In this document: positions 6,848 to 13,393 of the stretch, in pieces | Layout of the letters: every line of letters begins with the position of its first letter | Position numbering within the stretch: position 1 is the first letter of the stretch | DNA from: an uncultured Oscillospiraceae bacterium | GTDB taxonomy: Bacteria > Bacillota > Clostridia > Oscillospirales > Ruminococcaceae | Length of the DNA: 18,815 nucleotides | Reading direction: 5' to 3' | NCBI GenBank assembly: GCA_900543295.1 | Contig: UQQY01000022.1 | Location: 1-18,815 of the forward strand | Notes under the pieces: model-generated | What the model saw: the letters and a program-made list of their open reading frames with translations, nothing else | What the model was told of the DNA's origin: nothing | The model's database searches: none | Position numbers and translations under genes: made by a program

Positions 6848-8122
6848 ACCACGCAGGCATTGCAGGCAGCAATCCTCGCAGGCGGCTTCGACAGCCGTCT
6901 GCTGAAGCTTTACCATCAAAATCAGCTTGAATCTCAGCGGGCGCGCTATGCCGGACTTGCCGGTACATTTGCGGCGCAGTTTCATGAAAACCGCACGCCG
7001 ATGTTTTTTTCTGCGCCCGGGCGCACGGAGCTTGCCGGCAACCACACCGATCATCAGCACGGGCGCGTTCTGGCCGGCGCAGTGACGCTTGACGCTGTTG
7101 CCGCCGCGCTGCCCTGCAAAGAGCACGCCATTACGCTCCATTCCGCAGGATACTTGCCGGTTTGTATTTCTATAGACGATCTTAAGATTCATCCGGAGGA
7201 GAAGAACACTACGGCTGCGCTGCTTCGCGGTATGGCGGCCGGTTTTCAAAATCGCGGCGCTGCAATCGGAGGCACCGTTATTTCCGTCGCCTCCGATGTG
7301 CTGAGCGGCTCGGGGCTTTCCTCCTCCGCCTGTTTTGAGGTGCTGATCGGCTGCATCTTTAACGAGCTGTTTTTCGGAGGGGCCTGCACTGCGGAAGAAA
7401 TCGCGCAGATCGGGCAGTACGCGGAAAACGTCTATTTTGGAAAGCCGAGCGGCCTGATGGATCAGACAGCCTGCGCTGTCGGCGGATGCGTTGCCATTGA
7501 CTTTAAAAATCCGGAATATCCGGTAATCGAACCGGTCGGCTTTTCTCCCGCGCAGGCGGGCTATGCTCTTGTCATCATCGACAGCGGCGCCGATCATGCC
7601 GATCTGACGGAGGATTACGCTTCGATTCCGCAGGAGATGAAAAAGGCGGCCGCCGTTTTCGGCAAAACAGTTCTGCGGGACGTCGATCCGGCTCTTCTGT
7701 TTACAAATTCAAAAAAAATACGGCAGACGGCCGGAGACCGCGCTTTTCTGCGCGCCGTCCACTTTTTGAACGAAAACGAGCGTGTGCTCAGTATGACGAA
7801 CGCTTTGCGGCAAAGGGACATACCGGCGTTTTTGAAAGGCGTGCGCGCGTCGGGCGCTTCCTCATGGGAGCTTTTACAGAACATCTACAGCGACCGCACG
7901 CCGCAGAAGCAGGCGCTCGCCGTCGCGCTGACGGCAGCGGCCCACGCTTTAGCCGGAGAGGGCGCTGCACGCGTACACGGCGGCGGCTTCGCCGGAACAA
8001 TTCAGGCTTATGTACCCTTTTCCCTGCTGCCGTCTTTTATTTCGTTTATGGAGCAGACGCTGTTTACAGGCTGCTGTCATGTGCTGGACGTCCGTCAAGA
8101 GGGATGCCTGCGCGTCATATAA
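6836..8122 (+). CDS. Galactokinase-family GHMP sugar kinase
   Basis: The protein (428 residues from GTG 6836, 425 if translation begins at ATT 6845) has all three GHMP kinase motifs. The substrate motif APGRTELAGNHTDHQ lies at 60-74, where classical galactokinases read GRxNxxGEHTDY. The ATP-binding motif GSGLSSSA is at 158-165 and HGGGFAG at 381-387. LMDQ with Asp209 supplies the expected catalytic base. It should phosphorylate galactose or a related sugar at C1 in the cytoplasm, feeding the Leloir route. The changed substrate motif is common in clostridial relatives as far as I recall, but it leaves substrate identity open. No galT or galE is in the window. It is divergent from the GH113-like gene and followed by a short hairpin terminator and then a GH18 gene. 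Confidence 0.85.
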   Translation: MISITTQALQAAILAGGFDSRLLKLYHQNQLESQRARYAGLAGTFAAQFHENRTPMFFSAPGRTELAGNHTDHQHGRVLAGAVTLDAVAAALPCKEHAITLHSAGYLPVCISIDDLKIHPEEKNTTAALLRGMAAGFQNRGAAIGGTVISVASDVLSGSGLSSSACFEVLIGCIFNELFFGGACTAEEIAQIGQYAENVYFGKPSGLMDQTACAVGGCVAIDFKNPEYPVIEPVGFSPAQAGYALVIIDSGADHADLTEDYASIPQEMKKAAAVFGKTVLRDVDPALLFTNSKKIRQTAGDRAFLRAVHFLNENERVLSMTNALRQRDIPAFLKGVRASGASSWELLQNIYSDRTPQKQALAVALTAAAHALAGEGAARVHGGGFAGTIQAYVPFSLLPSFISFMEQTLFTGCCHVLDVRQEGCLRVI

Positions 8123-8127
8123 CATTA

Positions 8128-8152
8128 TAAAAAACAGGTTTGCTGTTTTTTA
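8128..8152 (+). terminator. Short intrinsic terminator after the galactokinase-family gene
   Basis: A 10-bp stem (TAAAAAACAG 8128-8137 with CTGTTTTTTA 8143-8152) and a 5-nt loop end in six T. The stem is A/T-rich with three G-C or C-G pairs at the tip, so termination is probably partial and may let some transcripts run into the GH18 gene. Confidence 0.55.
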
Positions 8153-8153
8153 C

Positions 8154-8212
8154 GGCACGCCCTTCAACAAGGGCTGCCGCCATAAAAAGGCGCGCTTTAC
8201 AAAGCCCCGCCT
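8154..8212 (+). other. Structured leader upstream of the GH18 gene
   Basis: Two hairpins stand back to back before the gene. The first pairs GGCA-c-GCCCTT (8154-8164) with AAGGGC-TGCC (8169-8178), one bulged base. The second pairs AGGCG-c-GCTTT (8188-8198) with AAAGC-cc-CGCCT (8201-8212). Neither is followed by a T-run. I do not recognise a known riboswitch. It could be mRNA-stabilising structure or a small palindromic repeat. Confidence 0.35.
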
Positions 8213-8240
8213 AAAAGGAACAAAGAGAGAGGGATTGCTT

Positions 8241-9263
8241 ATGAAACAACATATTTTCGCCCCGTATATTATGGAGCATACTGTAAACGACCTGCGCGTT
8301 TGCGACATCATGCGGATTACGCATCTGAATATTGCATTCGGCTTGATTCACGACAACACCGTCACAGTCGATCATTTGCAGTATCTTGACCGGGTCGCGG
8401 TGTATAAGCGGATCAATCCGTCGCTTAGGGTGATCCTCTCCATCGGCGGATGGGGCGCGGACGGATTTTCTCAGGCCGCAATGACAAAGGAGGGGCGCAG
8501 CACGTTTGTCTCCTCAGCAATGGATATTGTTAAGCAGTATGACTTTGACGGCGTGGACATCGACTGGGAGTATCCCTGCATCGATACGGCGGAAATTGCC
8601 TGTGATCCGGCGGATAAGGTGAATTTCACCGATCTGATGCAGGATCTGCGCAACGGCCTTACGGCGCTTGGCAAAGAGACTGGCAAAAGCTATCTTCTCA
8701 CCTGCGCAGTGGGCGGCGACGCTTATTTTATCGAAAACACCGAAATGGACAAAGTCGCACAAATTGTGGATTATGTCAATCTGATGACATACGACCTGCG
8801 CGGCGGCTTTGAGGAGTATGCGGGCCATCATACCAATCTCTATCCGCAGTCCGGCGATCCGGACGGTCCGTGCGGGGAAAGAACCGTGCGGATTTATCAC
8901 GAGGCGGGCGTTCCCTATGAGAAAATGGTGCTCGGCGCGGCGTTTTATGGCAGACGCTGGGCAGGCGTTGTAGACGGCGGTACGCACGGCCTTGGCCAGA
9001 AAGCCTCCACTGTTGGCAATATCCGTACAGAGTTTGATTTGCAGGACGAAAAGGCTGTGGCGGCAAACCGCTTTACAAAGCTCTGGGATGACAACGCAAA
9101 AGCAGCCTATCTTTATGACGGCGCGGATTTTATCTCCTACGAAACGCCGGAATCTATCAGCGCAAAATGCGATTTTATCCGTGAAAAGGGGTTGGCCGGC
9201 CTGATGTACTGGGCCTACGGCAATCACACGCTGTTTGAAGCAGTGGACAAATATCTGGATTGA
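8241..9263 (+). CDS. GH18 family glycoside hydrolase (chitinase type), no signal peptide
   Basis: The 340-residue protein has the GH18 core. SIGGW is at 67-71. The catalytic DxxDxDxE motif is at 103-110 (DGVDIDWE), with Glu110 as the acid and Asp108 helping the substrate-assisted mechanism. MTYDLRG and the closing GLMYWAYGNH (Trp of the -1 site) follow. GH18 enzymes hydrolyse beta-1,4-linked GlcNAc polymers or N-glycan cores. The N-terminus MKQHIFAPYI has no secretion signal and no carbohydrate-binding or LysM domain is attached, so a cytoplasmic role on imported oligosaccharides is likely. An in-frame extension upstream to 8010 overlaps the previous gene and is rejected. ATG 8241 has AGAGGG (8228-8233) 7 nt upstream. 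Structured RNA precedes the gene. Confidence 0.88.
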   Translation: MKQHIFAPYIMEHTVNDLRVCDIMRITHLNIAFGLIHDNTVTVDHLQYLDRVAVYKRINPSLRVILSIGGWGADGFSQAAMTKEGRSTFVSSAMDIVKQYDFDGVDIDWEYPCIDTAEIACDPADKVNFTDLMQDLRNGLTALGKETGKSYLLTCAVGGDAYFIENTEMDKVAQIVDYVNLMTYDLRGGFEEYAGHHTNLYPQSGDPDGPCGERTVRIYHEAGVPYEKMVLGAAFYGRRWAGVVDGGTHGLGQKASTVGNIRTEFDLQDEKAVAANRFTKLWDDNAKAAYLYDGADFISYETPESISAKCDFIREKGLAGLMYWAYGNHTLFEAVDKYLD

Positions 9264-9289
9264 TCGATTCATCCGAAATGCAGTATCTA
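9260..9289 (+). promoter_or_regulatory. Possible promoter before the 19-codon ORF and RNHCP gene
   Basis: TTGATC (9260-9265), an 18-bp spacer and TATCTA (9284-9289) overlap the end of the GH18 gene. The match is moderate. No terminator is visible between the GH18 stop and this point, so readthrough is equally possible. Confidence 0.3.
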
Positions 9290-9321
9290 AAATGAGTCTA
9301 ATTAAGAAGGAGGACTTTTAT

Positions 9322-9381
9322 ATGAAATTTATAAAATGGTCTACCATAGTAGCAACGCGGGAGGTTTGCGTAAACAGATAA
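9322..9381 (+). CDS. Small ORF (19 aa) with strong ribosome binding site, possible leader peptide
   Basis: I do not recognise the peptide, MKFIKWSTIVATREVCVNR. ATG 9322 has a perfect AAGGAGG (9307-9313) at the optimal 8-nt spacing, stronger than the sites of most full-length genes here. The last third of the ORF forms the left arm of a 12-bp hairpin (9359-9399), whose loop contains the stop codon. This is how translated leader peptides that control a downstream gene are often built, and the RNHCP gene begins 57 nt later. The codon content shows no run of one amino acid that would name a sensed substrate. It could instead be a genuine micropeptide or the remnant of a lost gene. Confidence 0.45.
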   Translation: MKFIKWSTIVATREVCVNR

Positions 9382-9399
9382 CTCTCCGCAAAGCCTCCC
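9359..9399 (+). other. 12-bp hairpin overlapping the 19-codon ORF stop
   Basis: GGGAGGTTTGCG (9359-9370) pairs with CGCAAA-g-CCTCCC (9387-9399), one bulged G and a 16-nt loop containing the TAA stop at 9379-9381. AAAAGG follows rather than T, so it is not an intrinsic terminator. A ribosome on the small ORF would melt its left arm. Confidence 0.5.
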
Positions 9400-9437
9400 A
9401 AAAGGATCGAAGCTGACTTTTAGGAGGATATAATCCC

Positions 9438-9863
9438 ATGAATCGGGAGAACAAAAGAAAGCAATACGAAAAAGGATATTATAAGACGCATGCATGCAGC
9501 GACACCTTTACCTGTAAAGTGTGCGGCCGCTCTGTTTTTCCGCATGGCGCGGGCAGCGATCATCGCAATCACTGTCCAAACTGCCTTGCGAGCCTGCACG
9601 TCGACGAGGAGCCGGGAGACCGCGCTTCCGGCTGCGGCGGCATTATGGAGCCGGTCGGCGTTTGGGTGCGCAAAAACGGCGAATGGGCGGTGATTCACCG
9701 CTGCCGCCGGTGCGGAAAACTGAGTTCAAACCGCGTGGCGGCTGACGACAATCCAATGAAGCTGATGTCAATCGCCCTAAAGCCGCTGACGTCTCCCCCG
9801 TTTCCGCTTGAACGCATTGAAGAACTGACCGTTCTGATGGGCGGCGACGGCAAAATGAAATAA
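9438..9863 (+). CDS. RNHCP-domain zinc-binding protein
   Basis: The 141-residue protein contains the RNHCP domain, named after the motif seen here at 43-47 (RNHCP). Candidate zinc ligands are Cys26/Cys29 (CKVC), Cys46/Cys49 (CPNC), Cys66 (SGCGG), and His87/Cys89/Cys92 (IHRCRRCG). Other family marks are GDRAS at 60-64, GEWAVIH, and NRVAADD near 99-104. The family is small, soluble and of unknown biochemical function; a nucleic-acid or structural zinc role would be speculation. ATG 9438 has AGGAGG at 9422-9427, a slightly long 10-nt spacing, with TATAAT (9429-9434) between, which could be either spacer or a -10 box. The gene follows the 19-codon ORF and hairpin and ends at a strong terminator. 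Confidence 0.85.
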   Translation: MNRENKRKQYEKGYYKTHACSDTFTCKVCGRSVFPHGAGSDHRNHCPNCLASLHVDEEPGDRASGCGGIMEPVGVWVRKNGEWAVIHRCRRCGKLSSNRVAADDNPMKLMSIALKPLTSPPFPLERIEELTVLMGGDGKMK

Positions 9864-9867
9864 AACC

Positions 9868-9911
9868 ATAAAATGACCGGATGGAACGTTGAATCCATCC
9901 GGTCATTTTAT
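9868..9911. terminator. Bidirectional terminator between RNHCP and HAD-like genes
   Basis: An 18-bp perfect stem (9868-9885 with 9894-9911) and an 8-nt loop follow the RNHCP stop by 4 nt. The right arm ends in TTTTAT on the plus strand. On the minus strand the hairpin is followed by a T-rich stretch (TTTTA, TGG, TTTTATTT). It can serve both converging transcripts. Confidence 0.85.
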
Positions 9912-10009
9912 AAAGACGTGTTTTTACATTAGGTTCCTTCTCTATTTTACTCTTCCTCAGAAGAAAAAGTATTCTGTTGTCGTATCTCATAAACTCTTTG
10001 ATGAAAGGC

Positions 10010-10450
10010 TTACGAAACGATTAGATACTTTCTGACGACATCCCAATTGGGGCTGTATTCCTTGAGGATAAAGCTTTGACAGCCCAGCAGTAAATGAAGC
10101 TCATTATCATCCCACCGATCGCCGATGCCTGCAGCAAAATCAAACTGCTTCTTCAGGGAAGCCGCAATTTCCAAGCGCTTTTCCTGCGTATCGGCCAAAT
10201 AAAGCCTGCCCGAAGGAAAACCAGCTGTTTTAAGCCACTGAGAGGTGACGCTTGTCAATGCCTCGGGGCGCGCTCCAATATAAATCAGAAAATACTTCTT
10301 TGCCAGCTCGTTTAAAAATTTGACGCTGCCTTCTGTGGGAATATCTTTTAGGATATTTTCGTTGAGATAGAATTCATCCCTTCCGAATAAGTGGTTTCTG
10401 TGGCGTGTATCGCAGATGGTTCCATCAATAAAGACTAAGACCACTTTCAT
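10010..10450 (-). CDS. HAD-fold protein with degenerate active site
   Basis: The 146-residue protein has the small haloacid dehalogenase (HAD) fold pattern: strand plus loop I (VVLVFIDGTICDTRHR), the middle strand FLIYIGARPE, and the acidic loop IV AGIGDRWDDNE. In active HAD phosphatases motif I is DxDGT and its first Asp is the nucleophile; here it reads Phe7-Ile8-Asp9-Gly-Thr, so the nucleophile is gone (codon TTT). Motif II normally ends in Thr or Ser before the G/A-R; here Gly59 occupies that place. Loop IV Asp111 and Asp114/115 remain. No cap domain is inserted. The protein may bind rather than hydrolyse a phosphorylated ligand, or be a decaying enzyme. ATG 10450 has GGGAGAG 8-9 nt upstream. 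It lies 23 nt after the permease gene on the same strand, so the two probably share a transcript. Confidence 0.75.
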   Translation of the reverse strand: MKVVLVFIDGTICDTRHRNHLFGRDEFYLNENILKDIPTEGSVKFLNELAKKYFLIYIGARPEALTSVTSQWLKTAGFPSGRLYLADTQEKRLEIAASLKKQFDFAAGIGDRWDDNELHLLLGCQSFILKEYSPNWDVVRKYLIVS

Positions 10451-10473
10451 AAAAAATTCTCTCCCTTTTCCTG

Positions 10474-11451
10474 TTACAGTACCAGGCAGCTCAACAGTCC
10501 TACAAGCATCGTGATGCCTGTCGCCGCCGCGCAGTAAAGCGCCACGGTTTTGCCGCGGAGCGCCCGCGTCAGCAAAATAGCGGACGGAATGGAAATCACC
10601 ATAGAGGAAAGCGCAAAGCTCAGCGCGACGGCCGGGGAAATTTTCAGGAGAAGCAGAAGCACCGGCGCAATGGTAAATATATCGGAATGAATCGGAATTC
10701 CAACAACCGAAACAATCAATGACGAAAGCATTTCATTGCTGTTGACGATCTGCGTGATGGCATCGAGAGAGAAAAACGCCATAATCGCCGAAGAGAGCGC
10801 CACACCCAGCAAAATAAACAGCCAGCACTTTTTCACCATGTTGAGCATATCCAGCAGCGCATGTTTAAGCCGCGCGCCAACCGTTTTCGGCGCATGCTCA
10901 TGATCGTGATGATGCTCGCAGTCGTAGTGCTTGACGCCGCTATCGAGCTTTAGCGAGGCGAGCAGAACGGACAGCGCAATCAGTATAATAACCGATCCGA
11001 TCAGATACGCCACGCCAAACTGGACGCCCGCCACTGCAAAAACGGAAACAATGGCCGTCAAATTGATGAGCGACGAAGCTGTAAGATAGCAAAGGCAGAC
11101 GCTGACCGGCACGCCGACGGAAATCAATCCGATCAGGACGGGCAGAATGCTGCAACTGCAAAACGGGGAGAGCATTCCTGCCGCGGCCGCCAGAAGATAC
11201 CCGGGAATACTGTTTAAATGCGCAAGCTTACGGTGCAGCTTATCCATATTGATATAACTGCTTAAAAAATAAACCGCAGTCATAACAACGAATAAAAGAA
11301 GAAAAATATTAAGAGAATCCGTGATAAAATGGGTGATGAACTCATGAACCGATTCGGGAACAGGCAAACGCTCCGTCAGCGCTTCAATCCATTCGCCAAG
11401 CAATCCGTGATCGTGTCCCGCGTGCATTTCAGCAGTTTGTAAAATCTGCAT
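10474..11451 (-). CDS. ArsP/UPF0718-type permease with His-rich loop
   Basis: The 325-residue membrane protein matches the PF03773 (ArsP_1/DUF318) permease family, with roughly eight hydrophobic segments. The family motif PFCSCSILP is at 96-104, with Cys98 and Cys100 in the first half of the transporter. Two His-rich stretches stand out: HAGHDHG at 10-16 and CEHHHDHEH at 178-186, the latter in a cytoplasmic-loop-like hydrophilic stretch between membrane segments. Family members export arsenicals or are linked to metal efflux, and the His clusters favour a divalent metal such as zinc, copper or nickel here. That is inference. ATG 11451 has AAGGAGG 6 nt upstream. It is the first gene of a two-gene minus-strand unit with the HAD-like protein. 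A short inverted repeat overlaps the likely promoter region. Confidence 0.82.
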   Translation of the reverse strand: MQILQTAEMHAGHDHGLLGEWIEALTERLPVPESVHEFITHFITDSLNIFLLLFVVMTAVYFLSSYINMDKLHRKLAHLNSIPGYLLAAAAGMLSPFCSCSILPVLIGLISVGVPVSVCLCYLTASSLINLTAIVSVFAVAGVQFGVAYLIGSVIILIALSVLLASLKLDSGVKHYDCEHHHDHEHAPKTVGARLKHALLDMLNMVKKCWLFILLGVALSSAIMAFFSLDAITQIVNSNEMLSSLIVSVVGIPIHSDIFTIAPVLLLLLKISPAVALSFALSSMVISIPSAILLTRALRGKTVALYCAAATGITMLVGLLSCLVL

Positions 11452-11481
11452 GCTGGCCCTCCTTTTGTTGCGGCTTTTTCA

Positions 11482-11511
11482 GATATGGTTACAGTATATC
11501 ACATTCGTCAA
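11482..11511 (-). promoter_or_regulatory. Candidate promoter with overlapping inverted repeat for the permease unit
   Basis: On the minus strand TTGACG (11506-11511) could be a -35 box, with CATATC (11482-11487) as a weak -10 at 18 bp. TATACT (11493-11498) is a better -10 by sequence but has no -35 at the right distance. The stretch GATAT-N9-ATATC (11482-11500) is an inverted repeat lying exactly there, a plausible repressor site. Metal-sensing repressors bind such A/T-rich dyads, but no regulator gene is adjacent. Confidence 0.35.
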
Positions 11512-11599
11512 GGGGGCGGGCGGAAAAAGCAAATAAAGCGCTCGTGAATTCGTTCGTTTTTTGTTCAGATTATATTTACAAAAATTTGTGCCGCCGCGC

Positions 11600-11628
11600 T
11601 TGACAAGACAGGGCGACAGTGGTACATT
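11600..11628 (+). promoter_or_regulatory. Sigma-A promoter of the hrcA heat-shock operon
   Basis: A perfect -35 box TTGACA (11600-11605), a 17-bp spacer and TACATT (11623-11628) stand immediately before the CIRCE element. HrcA bound to CIRCE would cover the transcription start and block RNA polymerase. Confidence 0.8.
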
Positions 11629-11632
11629 ATAT

Positions 11633-11659
11633 TTAGCACTCAGAAGATATGAGTGCTAA
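11633..11659 (+). promoter_or_regulatory. CIRCE operator (HrcA binding site)
   Basis: The sequence is TTAGCACTC, 9 nt, GAGTGCTAA: a perfect match to the CIRCE consensus with both 9-bp arms intact. It lies in the leader of the operon, 33 nt before the hrcA start codon, giving autorepression of hrcA and heat induction of the chaperones. Confidence 0.97.
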
Positions 11660-11692
11660 AGCGATTACAAGCAAACAGGGAGGCGGAAAAGC

Positions 11693-12745
11693 ATGCAGAT
11701 CGACGAGCGGAAGCGTCTGATTCTGGGCGTTATTGTGGATGAATACATCCGCACAGGCGAACCGGTCGGCTCCAAAGCAGTGCTCGGTTGTATCGGCATG
11801 AACGTATCCTCCGCCACCATACGAAATGATATGGCCTATTTGGAGCGCGCGGGGCTTTTGGAGCAGCCGCATACCTCGGCGGGAAGAATTCCAACCTATG
11901 AGGGATACCGCTATTATATCGACAATCTGATGGCGCCGAAGCCCCTGACAGCGAAGGAGCGGCGGCTGATCGACGGATTGCTTGCGCACAACGCCATTAC
12001 GGTTGATGCAGTCGTGGAAAACGCGGTTTCCGTCATGTCGGAGCTGACGAACATGGCTGTTGTTGCCAAAAGCAGTATGCCATCGTTTTCCGTTATCACA
12101 CGGGTTGAGGTTATCCCCGCCGGCCGAAGGGTGTACGCGCTTTTGATGATTACCTCATCGGGAACGATCAAAAACAAAATCTGCCGGATTGAATTTGACC
12201 TGACAAATGAACAGATCGCCTTTTTTGAGCAGTTCATCAACGACAATTTACAGGGCTTGAATATCGAAATGCTGACGCAGGATCGTCTGACGGAGCTTGC
12301 CGTGGCGCTTGGCAGCTATATGGTTTCGCTCTCACCGCTTTTAAACGCGGTATATGAGCTCTCCGCAGAGCTTGGACAGGTCAACGTCAATCTGCACGGC
12401 GAGCAAAATCTTCTGCAAAACGATCTGCTCCGCGCGGACGAAGTTGTACGACTGCTGACGCATAAGAATGAGCTTGACACGCTTCTGTCCAGTGCATTTG
12501 ACGGCATATCGGTGGTATTCGGACAAGAAGAGGGCAGCTTTGCCGTGACGAATTCCAGCATGATTCTCTCGCCGCTCATGGCGCGGAAAAAACAGATTGG
12601 TTCGTTCGGCGTAATCGGTCCGATCCGTGTGGATTATGCAAGCGTAATTCCCCACATTCAATATATCACAGACAGCGTCAACCGACTGCTGGAGGCCGTT
12701 ATGGATCCCGGCGGTGAGGATGATGGGAAAGGAAGATCGGTTTGA
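11693..12745 (+). CDS. hrcA: Heat-inducible transcription repressor HrcA
   Basis: The 350-residue protein is HrcA, the repressor that binds CIRCE and releases it when GroEL is occupied by unfolded protein. The N-terminal winged helix is clear: MQIDERKRLILGVIVDEYIR, EPVGSKAVL, SSATIRNDMAYLERAGLL, then the signature stretch QPHTSAGRIPTYEGYRYYID (about 64-83). A GAF-like central domain and the C-terminal IGPIRVDY segment (about 308-316) followed by helices complete the family layout. ATG 11693 has GGGAGG 10-11 nt upstream. It is the first gene of the operon, and its stop TGA overlaps the TTG start of grpE by 4 nt. Length is normal for the family, and I see no damage. Confidence 0.96.
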   Translation: MQIDERKRLILGVIVDEYIRTGEPVGSKAVLGCIGMNVSSATIRNDMAYLERAGLLEQPHTSAGRIPTYEGYRYYIDNLMAPKPLTAKERRLIDGLLAHNAITVDAVVENAVSVMSELTNMAVVAKSSMPSFSVITRVEVIPAGRRVYALLMITSSGTIKNKICRIEFDLTNEQIAFFEQFINDNLQGLNIEMLTQDRLTELAVALGSYMVSLSPLLNAVYELSAELGQVNVNLHGEQNLLQNDLLRADEVVRLLTHKNELDTLLSSAFDGISVVFGQEEGSFAVTNSSMILSPLMARKKQIGSFGVIGPIRVDYASVIPHIQYITDSVNRLLEAVMDPGGEDDGKGRSV

Positions 12746-13323
12746 ACAAGGAGAAAAAGAACAAAACAGCGGAAGAGGAAATCCGCCGCGAGGAGCCGCC
12801 GCAAGAGCCGCAGACGACAGGCTGTGCTGATGAAAAATCCGAGCAACCCGCATCATCTGAGGAAAGCCGGACGGACGTCGCCGCAGAAGCCGAAGAGCTG
12901 CTAAAGAAGAATGAGGAGCTTTCTGACCGGCTGATGCGGACCATGGCGGAATTCGACAATTTCAAGAAGCGAACGGCCAGAGAAAAGCAGGAAATCGGCT
13001 CCTTTGCAAAGGGCGCCTGCATTAAAGAGCTGTTGGGCGTAGCGGATAACTTTGAACGCGCGCTCAGTACGGAATGCAAGGACGAAGACTTTTACAAAGG
13101 TATGGAGATGATTCTAAAGCAGATGCAGGACACCTTCACCCGCCTGGGCGCAACGGAAATTGAAGCGCTGAACATGCCGTTCAATCCGGAAATGCATCAT
13201 GCGATCAAGCAGGTTGAGGATGAATCGTTCGGTGAAAACACCGTTTGTCAGGTACTGCAAAAAGGATATACGCTGGACGGTCATGTTATCCGCCACGCAA
13301 TGGTCGTCGTGGCAAATCCGTAG
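12742..13323 (+). CDS. grpE: Nucleotide exchange factor GrpE
   Basis: The 193-residue protein releases ADP from DnaK so that the chaperone can cycle. It opens with a charged, probably disordered Glu-rich tail (about 1-48). The long dimerising helix follows, with the family mark EFDNFKKRTAREKQE (about 70-84), then the four-helix region and the C-terminal beta domain (NPEMHHAI, VCQVLQKGY, IRHAMVVVA) that contacts the DnaK nucleotide domain. Translation starts at TTG 12742, overlapping the hrcA stop as TTGA; AAAGGAAG at about 12728-12735 serves as ribosome binding site. The overlap suggests translational coupling to hrcA. In the operon it is followed by dnaK after 70 nt. Confidence 0.95.
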   Translation: MNKEKKNKTAEEEIRREEPPQEPQTTGCADEKSEQPASSEESRTDVAAEAEELLKKNEELSDRLMRTMAEFDNFKKRTAREKQEIGSFAKGACIKELLGVADNFERALSTECKDEDFYKGMEMILKQMQDTFTRLGATEIEALNMPFNPEMHHAIKQVEDESFGENTVCQVLQKGYTLDGHVIRHAMVVVANP

Positions 13324-13393
13324 GAACAGCAACTAAAAAGCAAAATCATCCATTTAAGAATAAAGCAAACTGAAAACTTTGGAGGAATTTATT

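Noticed and set aside
6827..7597. Minus-strand open frame of 256 codons opposite the galactokinase-family gene
   Set aside because: It is antisense to a gene with three GHMP motifs and shows no domain of its own.
8010..8240. N-terminal extension of the GH18 protein to 8010
   Set aside because: It overlaps the galactokinase-family gene by over 100 nt and runs through a terminator and structured leader. ATG 8241 has its own ribosome binding site and begins the conserved domain.
13379..13393. TTG 13379 as the dnaK start
   Set aside because: The ribosome binding site GGAGG lies inside this extension at the right distance from ATG 13394, which also matches the conserved DnaK N-terminus.
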